A stretch of 38,601 nucleotides of DNA, taken from NCBI GenBank assembly GCA_036506275.1, contig DASXSB010000109.1, forward strand, positions 1 through 38,601. Direction: 5' to 3'. Source of the stretch: DASXSB01 sp036506275 (GTDB lineage: Bacteria > Methylomirabilota > Methylomirabilia > Rokubacteriales > CSP1-6). Below are positions 26,911 through 33,790 of this stretch, piece by piece. A program made the translations under genes and the position numbers. Positions within the stretch are counted from its first letter, which is position 1, and every line of letters starts with the position of its first letter. The notes below the pieces were generated by a model. It searched no databases. It worked only from the letters and a program-made list of their open reading frames with translations, and was not told where the DNA came from.

Positions 26911-27251
26911 GACTTGAACCGGGGGATGGCGGCGAACGCGGTACGCAGCTCGCCCACGAGAGTCACGAAAGGGCCCGTCAGGGCCCCGGGACGGGCGATC
27001 ACGATCACCTCGACGCGCTCGGGGGCAGCGTCGCGCACGGCCCTGTAGGCCTCGCGCAGTCGCCGCCGCGCCCGATTGCGATTGACGGCACCCCTGATCT
27101 GGCGGCTCACGGCGAACCCGGCTCGCCGCCCTGGCCCCACCCCCCACAGAACTACGAGGGAGGAGCGATCGATCCGCCTGCCTTGTTTGAAGAGCGCCTG
27201 AAACTCGGCGCTGCTCGACAACCGTTCGCGACGGGAAAACCGACCGGCTAT
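26907..27251 (-). CDS. rnpA: Ribonuclease P protein component
   Basis: A 114-residue RnpA, the protein cofactor that helps RNase P RNA cut tRNA leaders. Family marks are GRFSRRERLSSSAEFQALFK, GFAVSRQIRGAVNRNRARRR (the RNR motif) and LREAYR. No ATG, GTG or TTG exists between the conserved N-terminus and the probable rpmH transcription start. The codon at the expected start is ATA (27249-27251), which overlaps the rpmH stop as ATAG, in the way ATGA overlaps do. The frame also stays open through the whole of rpmH, up to an ATG at 27428, but that ATG lies inside the promoter. Start therefore uncertain, protein certain. Confidence 0.9.
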   Translation of the reverse strand: MAGRFSRRERLSSSAEFQALFKQGRRIDRSSLVVLWGVGPGRRAGFAVSRQIRGAVNRNRARRRLREAYRAVRDAAPERVEVIVIARPGALTGPFVTLVGELRTAFAAIPRFKS

Positions 27252-27382
27252 ACCGTCAGCCGTTTCCGCCCCTTTGCGCGACGGCTGGCCAGGACCTTTC
27301 GCCCACCCTTCGTCGACATGCGTTCGCGAAAGCCGTGGGTCTTCTTGCGCCGACGCGTGTTCGGCTGGAACGTTCGCTTCAT
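27248..27382 (-). CDS. rpmH: 50S ribosomal protein L34
   Basis: A 44-residue, highly basic protein beginning MKRTFQPNTRRRKKTHGFRE and ending GRKRLTV, the universal L34 pattern (one serine-threonine-lysine-glycine stretch in the middle). It sits at the solvent-facing part of the large subunit. GGGAGG lies about 10 bp before the ATG. It is the first gene of the leftward origin unit and overlaps rnpA. Confidence 0.98.
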   Translation of the reverse strand: MKRTFQPNTRRRKKTHGFRERMSTKGGRKVLASRRAKGRKRLTV

Positions 27383-27417
27383 GAGCGCGCTTTCCCTCCC
27401 GGTCGTTGAGCCGCAAC

Positions 27418-27446
27418 AGTCTAGGCATCGCTCCCATCCAAGTCAA
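27418..27446 (-). promoter_or_regulatory. Promoter of rpmH-rnpA
   Basis: On the minus strand TTGACT (27441-27446) and TAGACT (27418-27423) are spaced by 17 bp. The expected start near 27411 gives a leader of about 30 nt before rpmH. This placement excludes in-frame rnpA starts at 27428 (ATG) and 27416 (TTG) from the message. Confidence 0.6.
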
Positions 27447-27637
27447 CACGCGCGATCGAGACCAAGACCCTTGCGACCAGCTTTTCGCGTGTGTTAAGGT
27501 GCGCCATTCTTCGCGCGAGGTAGTGAGGTGCTTCGTCGCGGTTGTGCGCGCTCCTCGGTCCAAAATCCTGTCTAAATAAGGCGCTATCGGCTATCCACAC
27601 CTGTGGATAACTGTGTGTGTAAGTGAGGGTTACGCCA
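27447..27637. other. oriC: Probable oriC, dnaA-proximal part
   Basis: This gap between the divergent rpmH and dnaA genes contains a perfect DnaA box on the minus strand (TGTGGATAA, 27602-27610) and an 8/9 match on the plus strand (CTATCCACA, 27591-27599), arranged head to head. The stretch CAAAATCCTGTCTAAATAAG (27561-27580) is the least GC-rich part and could be where strands open. Direction of genes switches here. Only two boxes are visible, so the origin may continue beyond dnaA. Confidence 0.75.
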
Positions 27638-28960
27638 GTGCTGGATAGCCTTTGGGCGCGGCTCATCGACGCCGTCAGCCGTAAGCTTCCCGCCGCGACG
27701 CTCGATTCGTGGGTGCGCACCTGCCGACTGCTCGCCGTCGAAGGCGACCACATCAAGATCGGGGCGCCGAATCGCTTCTCCCGGGACTGGCTGGTCCAGC
27801 ATCATCTCGATACGATCCACCAAGCCGCCCAGGAGTGCCTGGGGGGGCAGCCCCGCGTGACGATCGTCATCGACGACACGCCGGCGCCCGTCGTCGACCC
27901 CTGGCCCCCGGTTCCGGCCGCACGGCCCGGGGGACACCACGTGGAGGGCCTCAACCCCCGCTACACCTTCGACAGCTTCGTCGTCGGGTCCTCGAACCAG
28001 TTCGCGCAGGCCGCCTGTCAGGCGGTGGCGGAGCTGCCATCGCGCGCGTACAACCCGCTCTTCATCTACGGCGGCGTGGGCCTCGGCAAGACGCATCTGC
28101 TCCACGCCGTCGGTCACCAGAGCGTGCGCCTCTTCCCGGGCATGGCGGTGGTGTACCTCTCCTCCGAACGGTTCACGAACGAGCTCATCAACGCCATTCG
28201 CTACGATCGGACGGCGGAATTCCGGACCCGCTACCGAACCATGGACCTCCTCCTCATCGACGACATCCAGTTCATCTCGGGGAAGGAACGAACCCAGGAG
28301 GAGTTCTTCCATACGTTCAACGACCTCTACGAGTCGCGCAAGCAGATCATCGTTTCCAGTGATTGCTCGCCCAAGGAGATTCCCGAGATCGAGGAACGAC
28401 TGCGCTCGCGCTTCGAGTGGGGCCTCATCGCCGACATCCAGCCCCCGGACTTCGAGACCCGCGTCGCGATCCTGAAAAAGAAGGCGGCGCAGGAGCGCGT
28501 GCGTCTCGCCGACGACGTCGCCTACCTCATCGCGAGCCGGATCAAGTCGAACATTCGCGAGCTGGAAGGGTCGCTCACGCGCATGATCGCGTTTTGTGCC
28601 CTCACCGGTCGGGAGATGGGAGTGGACCTCGCCCAGGAGGTGCTCGGCGATCTGTGGGGAGAAGAAGAGAAGGTCATCACCATCGATCAGATCCAGCGCA
28701 AGGTGGGCGAGTTCTTCGGCGTCAAGCTCTCCGACCTCAAGGCGAAGAGCCGGACCAAGGCCGTCGCCTTTCCGCGCCAGGTCGCCATGTACCTGGCGCG
28801 ACAGCTGACGCATGCCTCGCTGGCCGAGATCGGCCGCGCGTTCGGCGGCAAGGACCACACGACCGTGCTCCACGCCGTGGACAAGATCCAGATCTTGCTG
28901 GTGGAAGATCCCAAGCTCAAGAAGAACATCGACGGACTTATCCAGACCATCACCCTGTGA
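27638..28960 (+). CDS. dnaA: Replication initiator DnaA
   Basis: A 440-residue initiator. Domain I is at residues 1-75 with LDSLWARLIDAVSRKLPAAT. A short linker follows. The AAA+ domain begins LNPRYTFDSFVVGSSNQFA, with Walker A GGVGLGKT (145-152), Walker B LLLIDDIQF (204-212) and sensor RLRSRFEWGLIADIQPPD. Domain IV ends with the DNA-binding signature GGKDHTTVLHAVDKI. The GTG at 27638 is chosen over the GTG at 27623 because GAGGG stands 8 bp before it and the product then has the usual start. Confidence 0.97.
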   Translation: MLDSLWARLIDAVSRKLPAATLDSWVRTCRLLAVEGDHIKIGAPNRFSRDWLVQHHLDTIHQAAQECLGGQPRVTIVIDDTPAPVVDPWPPVPAARPGGHHVEGLNPRYTFDSFVVGSSNQFAQAACQAVAELPSRAYNPLFIYGGVGLGKTHLLHAVGHQSVRLFPGMAVVYLSSERFTNELINAIRYDRTAEFRTRYRTMDLLLIDDIQFISGKERTQEEFFHTFNDLYESRKQIIVSSDCSPKEIPEIEERLRSRFEWGLIADIQPPDFETRVAILKKKAAQERVRLADDVAYLIASRIKSNIRELEGSLTRMIAFCALTGREMGVDLAQEVLGDLWGEEEKVITIDQIQRKVGEFFGVKLSDLKAKSRTKAVAFPRQVAMYLARQLTHASLAEIGRAFGGKDHTTVLHAVDKIQILLVEDPKLKKNIDGLIQTITL

Positions 28961-29060
28961 TCCACAGCTTCCGCCTTCCCGTCCACACGGTTGTCCCCGC
29001 TCCCCGCTCGCCGCAAGCGCCCGCCCCCACGGCACTTGCGCCGTGCGGACGGTATCCACA
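28938..29060 (+). other. DnaA-box cluster after dnaA
   Basis: Three 8-of-9 matches to TTATCCACA lie at 28938-28946 (inside the dnaA end), 28958-28966 and 29052-29060, all on the plus strand, in and next to the 164-bp dnaA-dnaN gap. Together with the boxes upstream of dnaA this resembles a bipartite origin as in Bacillus or Helicobacter. A pyrimidine-rich stretch with AAAAAC follows at 29088-29113. Confidence 0.5.
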
Positions 29061-29124
29061 CCCCCGACGACGTCTACCACTACGAAGTTGTCTTCTTCTT
29101 CTCTGACAAAAACGGGAGATCCTC

Positions 29125-30216
29125 ATGGAAGTCGTGCTCGATCGTGATGCGTTCCTCAAGGGCCTGCAGATGGTCCAGAACATCGTGGAGGCCCGACAGA
29201 CGCTTCCGATCCTCGCCAACGTCCTGCTCGAGACCGAGACCGAAACGATGCGCGTGACCGCCACCGACCTCGAGGTGGGCGCACGCGTCTCCGTGCCGGC
29301 GCGGGTCACGACCAAGGGCTCGATCACCATCTCCGCCCGGAAGCTCACGGAGATCGTGAAGGAGTTGCCGGCGGCCGCCCTCGCCATGAAGGTCGCCGAT
29401 AACGCCGCCGTCACCCTCCGCTGCGGCGGCGTCAACTATCGGCTCGTCGGACTGGCGCCCGACGACTTTCCGCCCGTGCTGCCGTCGCTTCCGAAGACAT
29501 GGCTGACTCTCGACGCCAGAATCTTGCGGGAGATGCTGACGCAGACGAGCTTCGCGATCTCCCACGACGAGAGCCGTCATGCGCTCAACGGTATTCTGTT
29601 CGCCTTGCAGGGCAAGGAGGTCCGCCTCGTTGCCACCGACGGGCATCGTCTCGCCCTCGCCACCCGCTCGTTACCGTTTGCGGCCGGTGTCAGCGGCATC
29701 GTGCCGCGCAAGGCGGTGACGGAGATCGTGCGCGTGGTGGGCGCCGGCGAAGAAGTGCAGATCGCCATCACCGACAATCAGTTCGTGATGCAGATGCCGA
29801 ACTTCGTCATGACCGCCCGCCTCATCGAGGGCCAGTTTCCGAATTACGAAGCGGTGATCCCGAAAGGGCATCCGGGTCGGCTTCTCTTGCCGCGGGGCGC
29901 CCTCATCGCCGCCCTGCGCCGGGTGTCGGTGGTCGCCGAGGAGCGCAACAAGCCGGTGAAGTTCGTCCTCGCGCCCGCTTCCCTGAAACTGGCCGCGTCG
30001 AGTCAGGAGTCGGGCGAGGCGGAGGAAACGCTCGACGTCGATTACACGGGCGACGAGCTCACGATCGGCTTCAATTCGCGCTACCTGCTCGATGCGCTGG
30101 CGCCCATCGAAAAGGATCAAATCGTGTTCGAATTCAAGGACGCGCTGAGTCCCGGAGTGATCAAAAGCGTCGAGGAGGAGGGATACTGCTGTGTTATAAT
30201 GCCGATGCGGATTTAG
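29125..30216 (+). CDS. dnaN: DNA polymerase III beta sliding clamp
   Basis: A 363-residue clamp of normal size with three related domains that form a ring dimer on DNA. Seen are MEVVLDRDAFLKGLQMVQNI, RQTLPILANVLLE, SHDESRHALNGILF, VATDGHRLA and the C-terminal CCVIMPMRI. The C-terminal MPMRI is the universal end. GGGAG precedes the ATG. Confidence 0.97.
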   Translation: MEVVLDRDAFLKGLQMVQNIVEARQTLPILANVLLETETETMRVTATDLEVGARVSVPARVTTKGSITISARKLTEIVKELPAAALAMKVADNAAVTLRCGGVNYRLVGLAPDDFPPVLPSLPKTWLTLDARILREMLTQTSFAISHDESRHALNGILFALQGKEVRLVATDGHRLALATRSLPFAAGVSGIVPRKAVTEIVRVVGAGEEVQIAITDNQFVMQMPNFVMTARLIEGQFPNYEAVIPKGHPGRLLLPRGALIAALRRVSVVAEERNKPVKFVLAPASLKLAASSQESGEAEETLDVDYTGDELTIGFNSRYLLDALAPIEKDQIVFEFKDALSPGVIKSVEEEGYCCVIMPMRI

Positions 30217-30251
30217 AGCGAATTTGCCTCTGAAAACGGGAGTTTTACTGG

Positions 30252-31331
30252 GTGCACATTGGATCGATAGAACTGGTCGAATTCAGGAACTATCGAGCCC
30301 TTCGCTATAGCCCGTCGCCGCGCCTGAACGTTCTGATCGGGGCCAACGCCCAGGGGAAAACCAACCTCCTCGAGGCCTTCGGTGTCCTGCTGACCGGCCG
30401 GTCGTTCCGGACGTCTCGCCTCGCTGAGCTGCCGCGCTGGGGCGCCGAGTCCGCGTCGCTGGCGGGCGACCTCATGCGCGCGGAGGGGAGTCGGACGGTG
30501 CGACGAGCGATCCGTCGGCGAGACGACGGAACGTGGCAGGTGTCGGGCGACGGTTGTCCGTGGGCGCGCGTGATCGCGTTCGGATGGCAAGACCTCGACA
30601 TCGTCAACGGAGCCCCCGTCTCCCGGCGAAATTTCATCGACGGGTTCGCGGCGCGCTTGTATGCGAGCCACATCGCCGCGCTCGTCCGGTTCCGGCACCT
30701 CCTGGCTCGGCGTAATCGACTGCTTCAGGAACGACCGGTGGATGCGGCGCTGGCGGGACGCCTGGCGCCGTGGGACGAGCAGGTGGTGACGGTGGGCCTC
30801 GAGCTCATCGACCGCCGCCGGCGCGCGGTGGCGGCGCTCCAGGGCGAGCTGGCGCGGGTCTATCCGATGCTGTCGGGAGAACGAGAGAAGGTGGAAATTC
30901 GCTACCGGAGCTCGCTCGGCGAGGCCACGGAGGCCGCCGCCTTTCACGCGGCGCTCGAGCGTCAGCGCGCGCAGGAGATTCGCCGCGGCCAGACGCTGGT
31001 GGGCCCTCATCGTGACGACCTCGCCATCGAGATCGACGGCGCCGACGCGCGAGCCTTCGGGTCGCGCGGACAGCAGCGCTTGCTCGCGCTCGCCCTCCGT
31101 CTCGCGGAGATCCTGCCGGTGACGGACGCCACGGGAACGGCGCCCGTGCTGTTGCTCGACGACGCCCTCTCCGAGTTGGATCCTCGCGTCCGCGACAACG
31201 TCCTCCGCGAAGTGGTGGCCGCCGAGCAAGTGTTCCTCACCACCCCCGAGACGCTCACCGTCGGTGACGCCGCCTGCTGGCAGGTGAAAGGAGGTGGCGT
31301 GAGGGAGAGGGAGGAGCCGAGCGCCGCATGA
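30252..31331 (+). CDS. recF: DNA replication and repair protein RecF
   Basis: A 359-residue SMC-like ATPase that helps load RecA at gaps. Walker A is NVLIGANAQGKTNLLEA (about residues 26-42), a glutamine-containing form usual in RecF. Signature-region residues are in RSFRTSR and the C-terminal FGSRGQQRLLALALRLAE. Walker B is PVLLLDDALSELD. Start is GTG at 30252 with GGGAG upstream. The gyrB ATG overlaps its stop as ATGA. Confidence 0.96.
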   Translation: MHIGSIELVEFRNYRALRYSPSPRLNVLIGANAQGKTNLLEAFGVLLTGRSFRTSRLAELPRWGAESASLAGDLMRAEGSRTVRRAIRRRDDGTWQVSGDGCPWARVIAFGWQDLDIVNGAPVSRRNFIDGFAARLYASHIAALVRFRHLLARRNRLLQERPVDAALAGRLAPWDEQVVTVGLELIDRRRRAVAALQGELARVYPMLSGEREKVEIRYRSSLGEATEAAAFHAALERQRAQEIRRGQTLVGPHRDDLAIEIDGADARAFGSRGQQRLLALALRLAEILPVTDATGTAPVLLLDDALSELDPRVRDNVLREVVAAEQVFLTTPETLTVGDAACWQVKGGGVREREEPSAA

Positions 31332-33706
31332 GCGCCGACACCTATACCGCGAGCGATATCAAGGTCCTGGAGGGCCTGGAAGCCGTTCGCAAGCGTCCCG
31401 CGATGTACATCGGGGACACCGGTGCCTACGGTCTCCATCATCTCGTATACGAGGTCGTCGATAACTCCGTCGACGAGGCGCTCGCCGGATACTGCGACAG
31501 CATCAAGGTCATCCTGCACTCCGACGGCTCCTGCTCGGTCGGGGACAACGGTCGCGGCATCCCGGTCGACCTGCACAAAGAGGCCGGTAAATCGGCGGCA
31601 GAGGTGGTCCTCACCGTCCTCCACGCCGGCGGCAAGTTCGAGCACTCCGCGTACAAGGTCTCCGGCGGTCTCCACGGCGTGGGCGTGTCCGTCGTCAACG
31701 CTCTCAGCGAGTGGCTCGATCTCGAGATCCGCCGTAGCGGCCAGGTGTGGACGCAGCGCTACGAGAAGGGGGGCGTTCCCACCGGCCCCCTCACCGCCGG
31801 TGAGAAGACGACCAAGCACGGCACGATCATCCGCTTCAAACCCGACTCCACGATCTTCGAAGAGACCACGTTCTCGTTCGTCACGTTGTCGAACCGGCTG
31901 CGCGAGCTCGCGTTCCTCAATCGCGGCCTGAAGATCGTCATCGAGGACGAGCGCGACGAGCGCAATCACACCTTCTTCTACAAGGGCGGCATCGTCGAGT
32001 TCGTCAAGCACCTGAACCAGAACAAGACGCCGATTCACCCCAAGGTGCTGTACTTCGAGGGCAAGAAGGGCGACACCGAGGTCGAGGTGGCGCTCCAGTA
32101 CAACGATGGCTATCAGGAGGCGCTCTTCTCCTTCGCCAACAACATCAACACGCGCGAGGGGGGGACGCACCTCACGGGGTTCCGCGCCGCGCTCACGGGG
32201 ACGATCTCGACGTACGCCCAGGCCAACAACTATCTCAAGGGCTTCAAGGGCGGCGTGACCGGTGACGACGTTCGCGAAGGTCTGACGGCGGTGGTGTCCG
32301 TGCGCATCGCCGATCCCCAGTTCGAGGGACAGACGAAAGCGAAGCTCGGCAACAGCGACGTGAAGGGTCTCGTGCAGCAGATCGTCAACGACAAGCTCGC
32401 GGAGGCGTTCGAGGAGGATCCGACCACCGCCCGCAAGATCGTGGAGAAGTGCGTGCGAGCGGCGCAGGCGCGCGAGGCCGCCCGCAAGGCGCGCGAGCTC
32501 ACACGCAAGGGGGGCCGCGACGACGAAGGCCTGTCCGCCAAGCTCGCCGACTGCTCGGAGCGCGAGCCGCAGTACCGCGAGCTCTTCCTCGTCGAGGGCG
32601 ATTCCGCCGGCGGCTCCGCCAAGCAGGGGCGCGACCGGCGCACGCAGGCGGTGCTGCCACTCCGCGGCAAGATCATCAACTCGGAGAAGGCGCGCTACGA
32701 CAAGGTGCTGTCCCACAACGAAATCCGGCTCCTGATCTCGGCCATGGGGACGGGCATCGGGACCGAGGAGTTCGATCTCGCCAAGCTTCGGTACCACAAG
32801 ATCGTGCTCATGACGGATGCCGACGTGGACGGCGCCCACATCCGGACGCTGCTGCTCACCTTCTTCTTCCGGCACATGGTGCCCGTGATCGAAGCGGGGC
32901 ATCTCTACATCGCGCAGCCGCCGCTCTTCAAGGTGAAGAAGGGCCGCACCGAGAAGTACCTCATGAACGAGCGAGAGTTCGAGGACTTCTTCCTGGGCGC
33001 GTGGGTGGAGAGCGCGAGCGTCAAGGTCCCGGGAACGCGCGCGCCCGTCACCGGCAACGATCTCCTTCTTCTCCTTCGCCACGTATCCGAGTACCGCACG
33101 CTGTTCGGCAAGCTCGCGCGGCGCGGTGTTCCGGCGCCCATCCTGGCCGAGCTGCTGCGCACGAAGTTCCGCGGCAACAAGCGTGGCGTCGATCACGCCG
33201 AGATCGGAGAGGCGATCGTGGCGGCCGCGGCCGCCGTGAACGGCTACAGCATCGCCGTCCATCCGGGCGACAACGCGGGCGGCCACAGCGTCACCATCGC
33301 GGGGCCGCCCACGGTGAGCTTCAGCACCGATCTCTTCAAGGGCGCCGACTACGCGAGCCTGTTCGACGTGTGGGAGAAAGTGGCGGCGGTGGCGAAGGGT
33401 CCCACCACCCTCCTCGAGGACGGCAAGGAGACGCCCGTCAAAGGCCTCGACGACCTCTGGCGGACCGCCCTCGATCGCTCGAAGGAAGGCGCCACGTTCC
33501 AGCGCTACAAGGGTCTCGGTGAGATGAACCCCGAGCAACTCTGGGAAACCACGATGAACCCCGAGACACGGACCCTGCTCAAAGTCACGATGGAAGACGC
33601 CGTGGGCGCCGACGAGATGTTCACGGTGCTCATGGGTGATGCCGTGGAGCCGCGGCGCGACTTCATCGAGAAGCACGCCCTCGACGTGGCCAATCTCGAC
33701 ATCTAG
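31328..33706 (+). CDS. gyrB: DNA gyrase subunit B
   Basis: A 792-residue ATPase subunit that supplies energy for negative supercoiling. The GHKL ATPase domain shows EAVRKRPAMYIGDTG, EVVDNSVDEALAGY, DNGRGIPVD and the GGLHGVGVSVVNALS lid, followed by a transducer domain. The TOPRIM domain has LVEGDSAGGSAKQGRDR and PLRGKI, with DADVDGAHIRTLLLTFF for the metal. The C-terminal end carries RYKGLGEMNPEQLWETTMNP-like residues that contact GyrA. It is full-length, with no indel near the novobiocin-binding region visible. Confidence 0.98.
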   Translation: MSADTYTASDIKVLEGLEAVRKRPAMYIGDTGAYGLHHLVYEVVDNSVDEALAGYCDSIKVILHSDGSCSVGDNGRGIPVDLHKEAGKSAAEVVLTVLHAGGKFEHSAYKVSGGLHGVGVSVVNALSEWLDLEIRRSGQVWTQRYEKGGVPTGPLTAGEKTTKHGTIIRFKPDSTIFEETTFSFVTLSNRLRELAFLNRGLKIVIEDERDERNHTFFYKGGIVEFVKHLNQNKTPIHPKVLYFEGKKGDTEVEVALQYNDGYQEALFSFANNINTREGGTHLTGFRAALTGTISTYAQANNYLKGFKGGVTGDDVREGLTAVVSVRIADPQFEGQTKAKLGNSDVKGLVQQIVNDKLAEAFEEDPTTARKIVEKCVRAAQAREAARKARELTRKGGRDDEGLSAKLADCSEREPQYRELFLVEGDSAGGSAKQGRDRRTQAVLPLRGKIINSEKARYDKVLSHNEIRLLISAMGTGIGTEEFDLAKLRYHKIVLMTDADVDGAHIRTLLLTFFFRHMVPVIEAGHLYIAQPPLFKVKKGRTEKYLMNEREFEDFFLGAWVESASVKVPGTRAPVTGNDLLLLLRHVSEYRTLFGKLARRGVPAPILAELLRTKFRGNKRGVDHAEIGEAIVAAAAAVNGYSIAVHPGDNAGGHSVTIAGPPTVSFSTDLFKGADYASLFDVWEKVAAVAKGPTTLLEDGKETPVKGLDDLWRTALDRSKEGATFQRYKGLGEMNPEQLWETTMNPETRTLLKVTMEDAVGADEMFTVLMGDAVEPRRDFIEKHALDVANLDI

Positions 33707-33790
33707 GACGCTTGCCGTGCGCGGGCCGCGCCCGCGCCGTTTCCCGAAGGAGGTTCGGACGGAGGGCCCGGCTCTCCGCCGAGGTTGACG

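Noticed and set aside
27252..27563. N-terminal extension of rnpA through rpmH from upstream ATG codons (Thermus-like)
   Set aside because: The ATG at 27428 and the TTG at 27416 fall within or before the predicted -10 region, and the extension has no RnpA-like features. Kept only as an alternative in the finding.
27584..29080. A 498-codon antisense frame over dnaA
   Set aside because: It mirrors the dnaA codon pattern and has no recognisable domain or ribosome-binding site.
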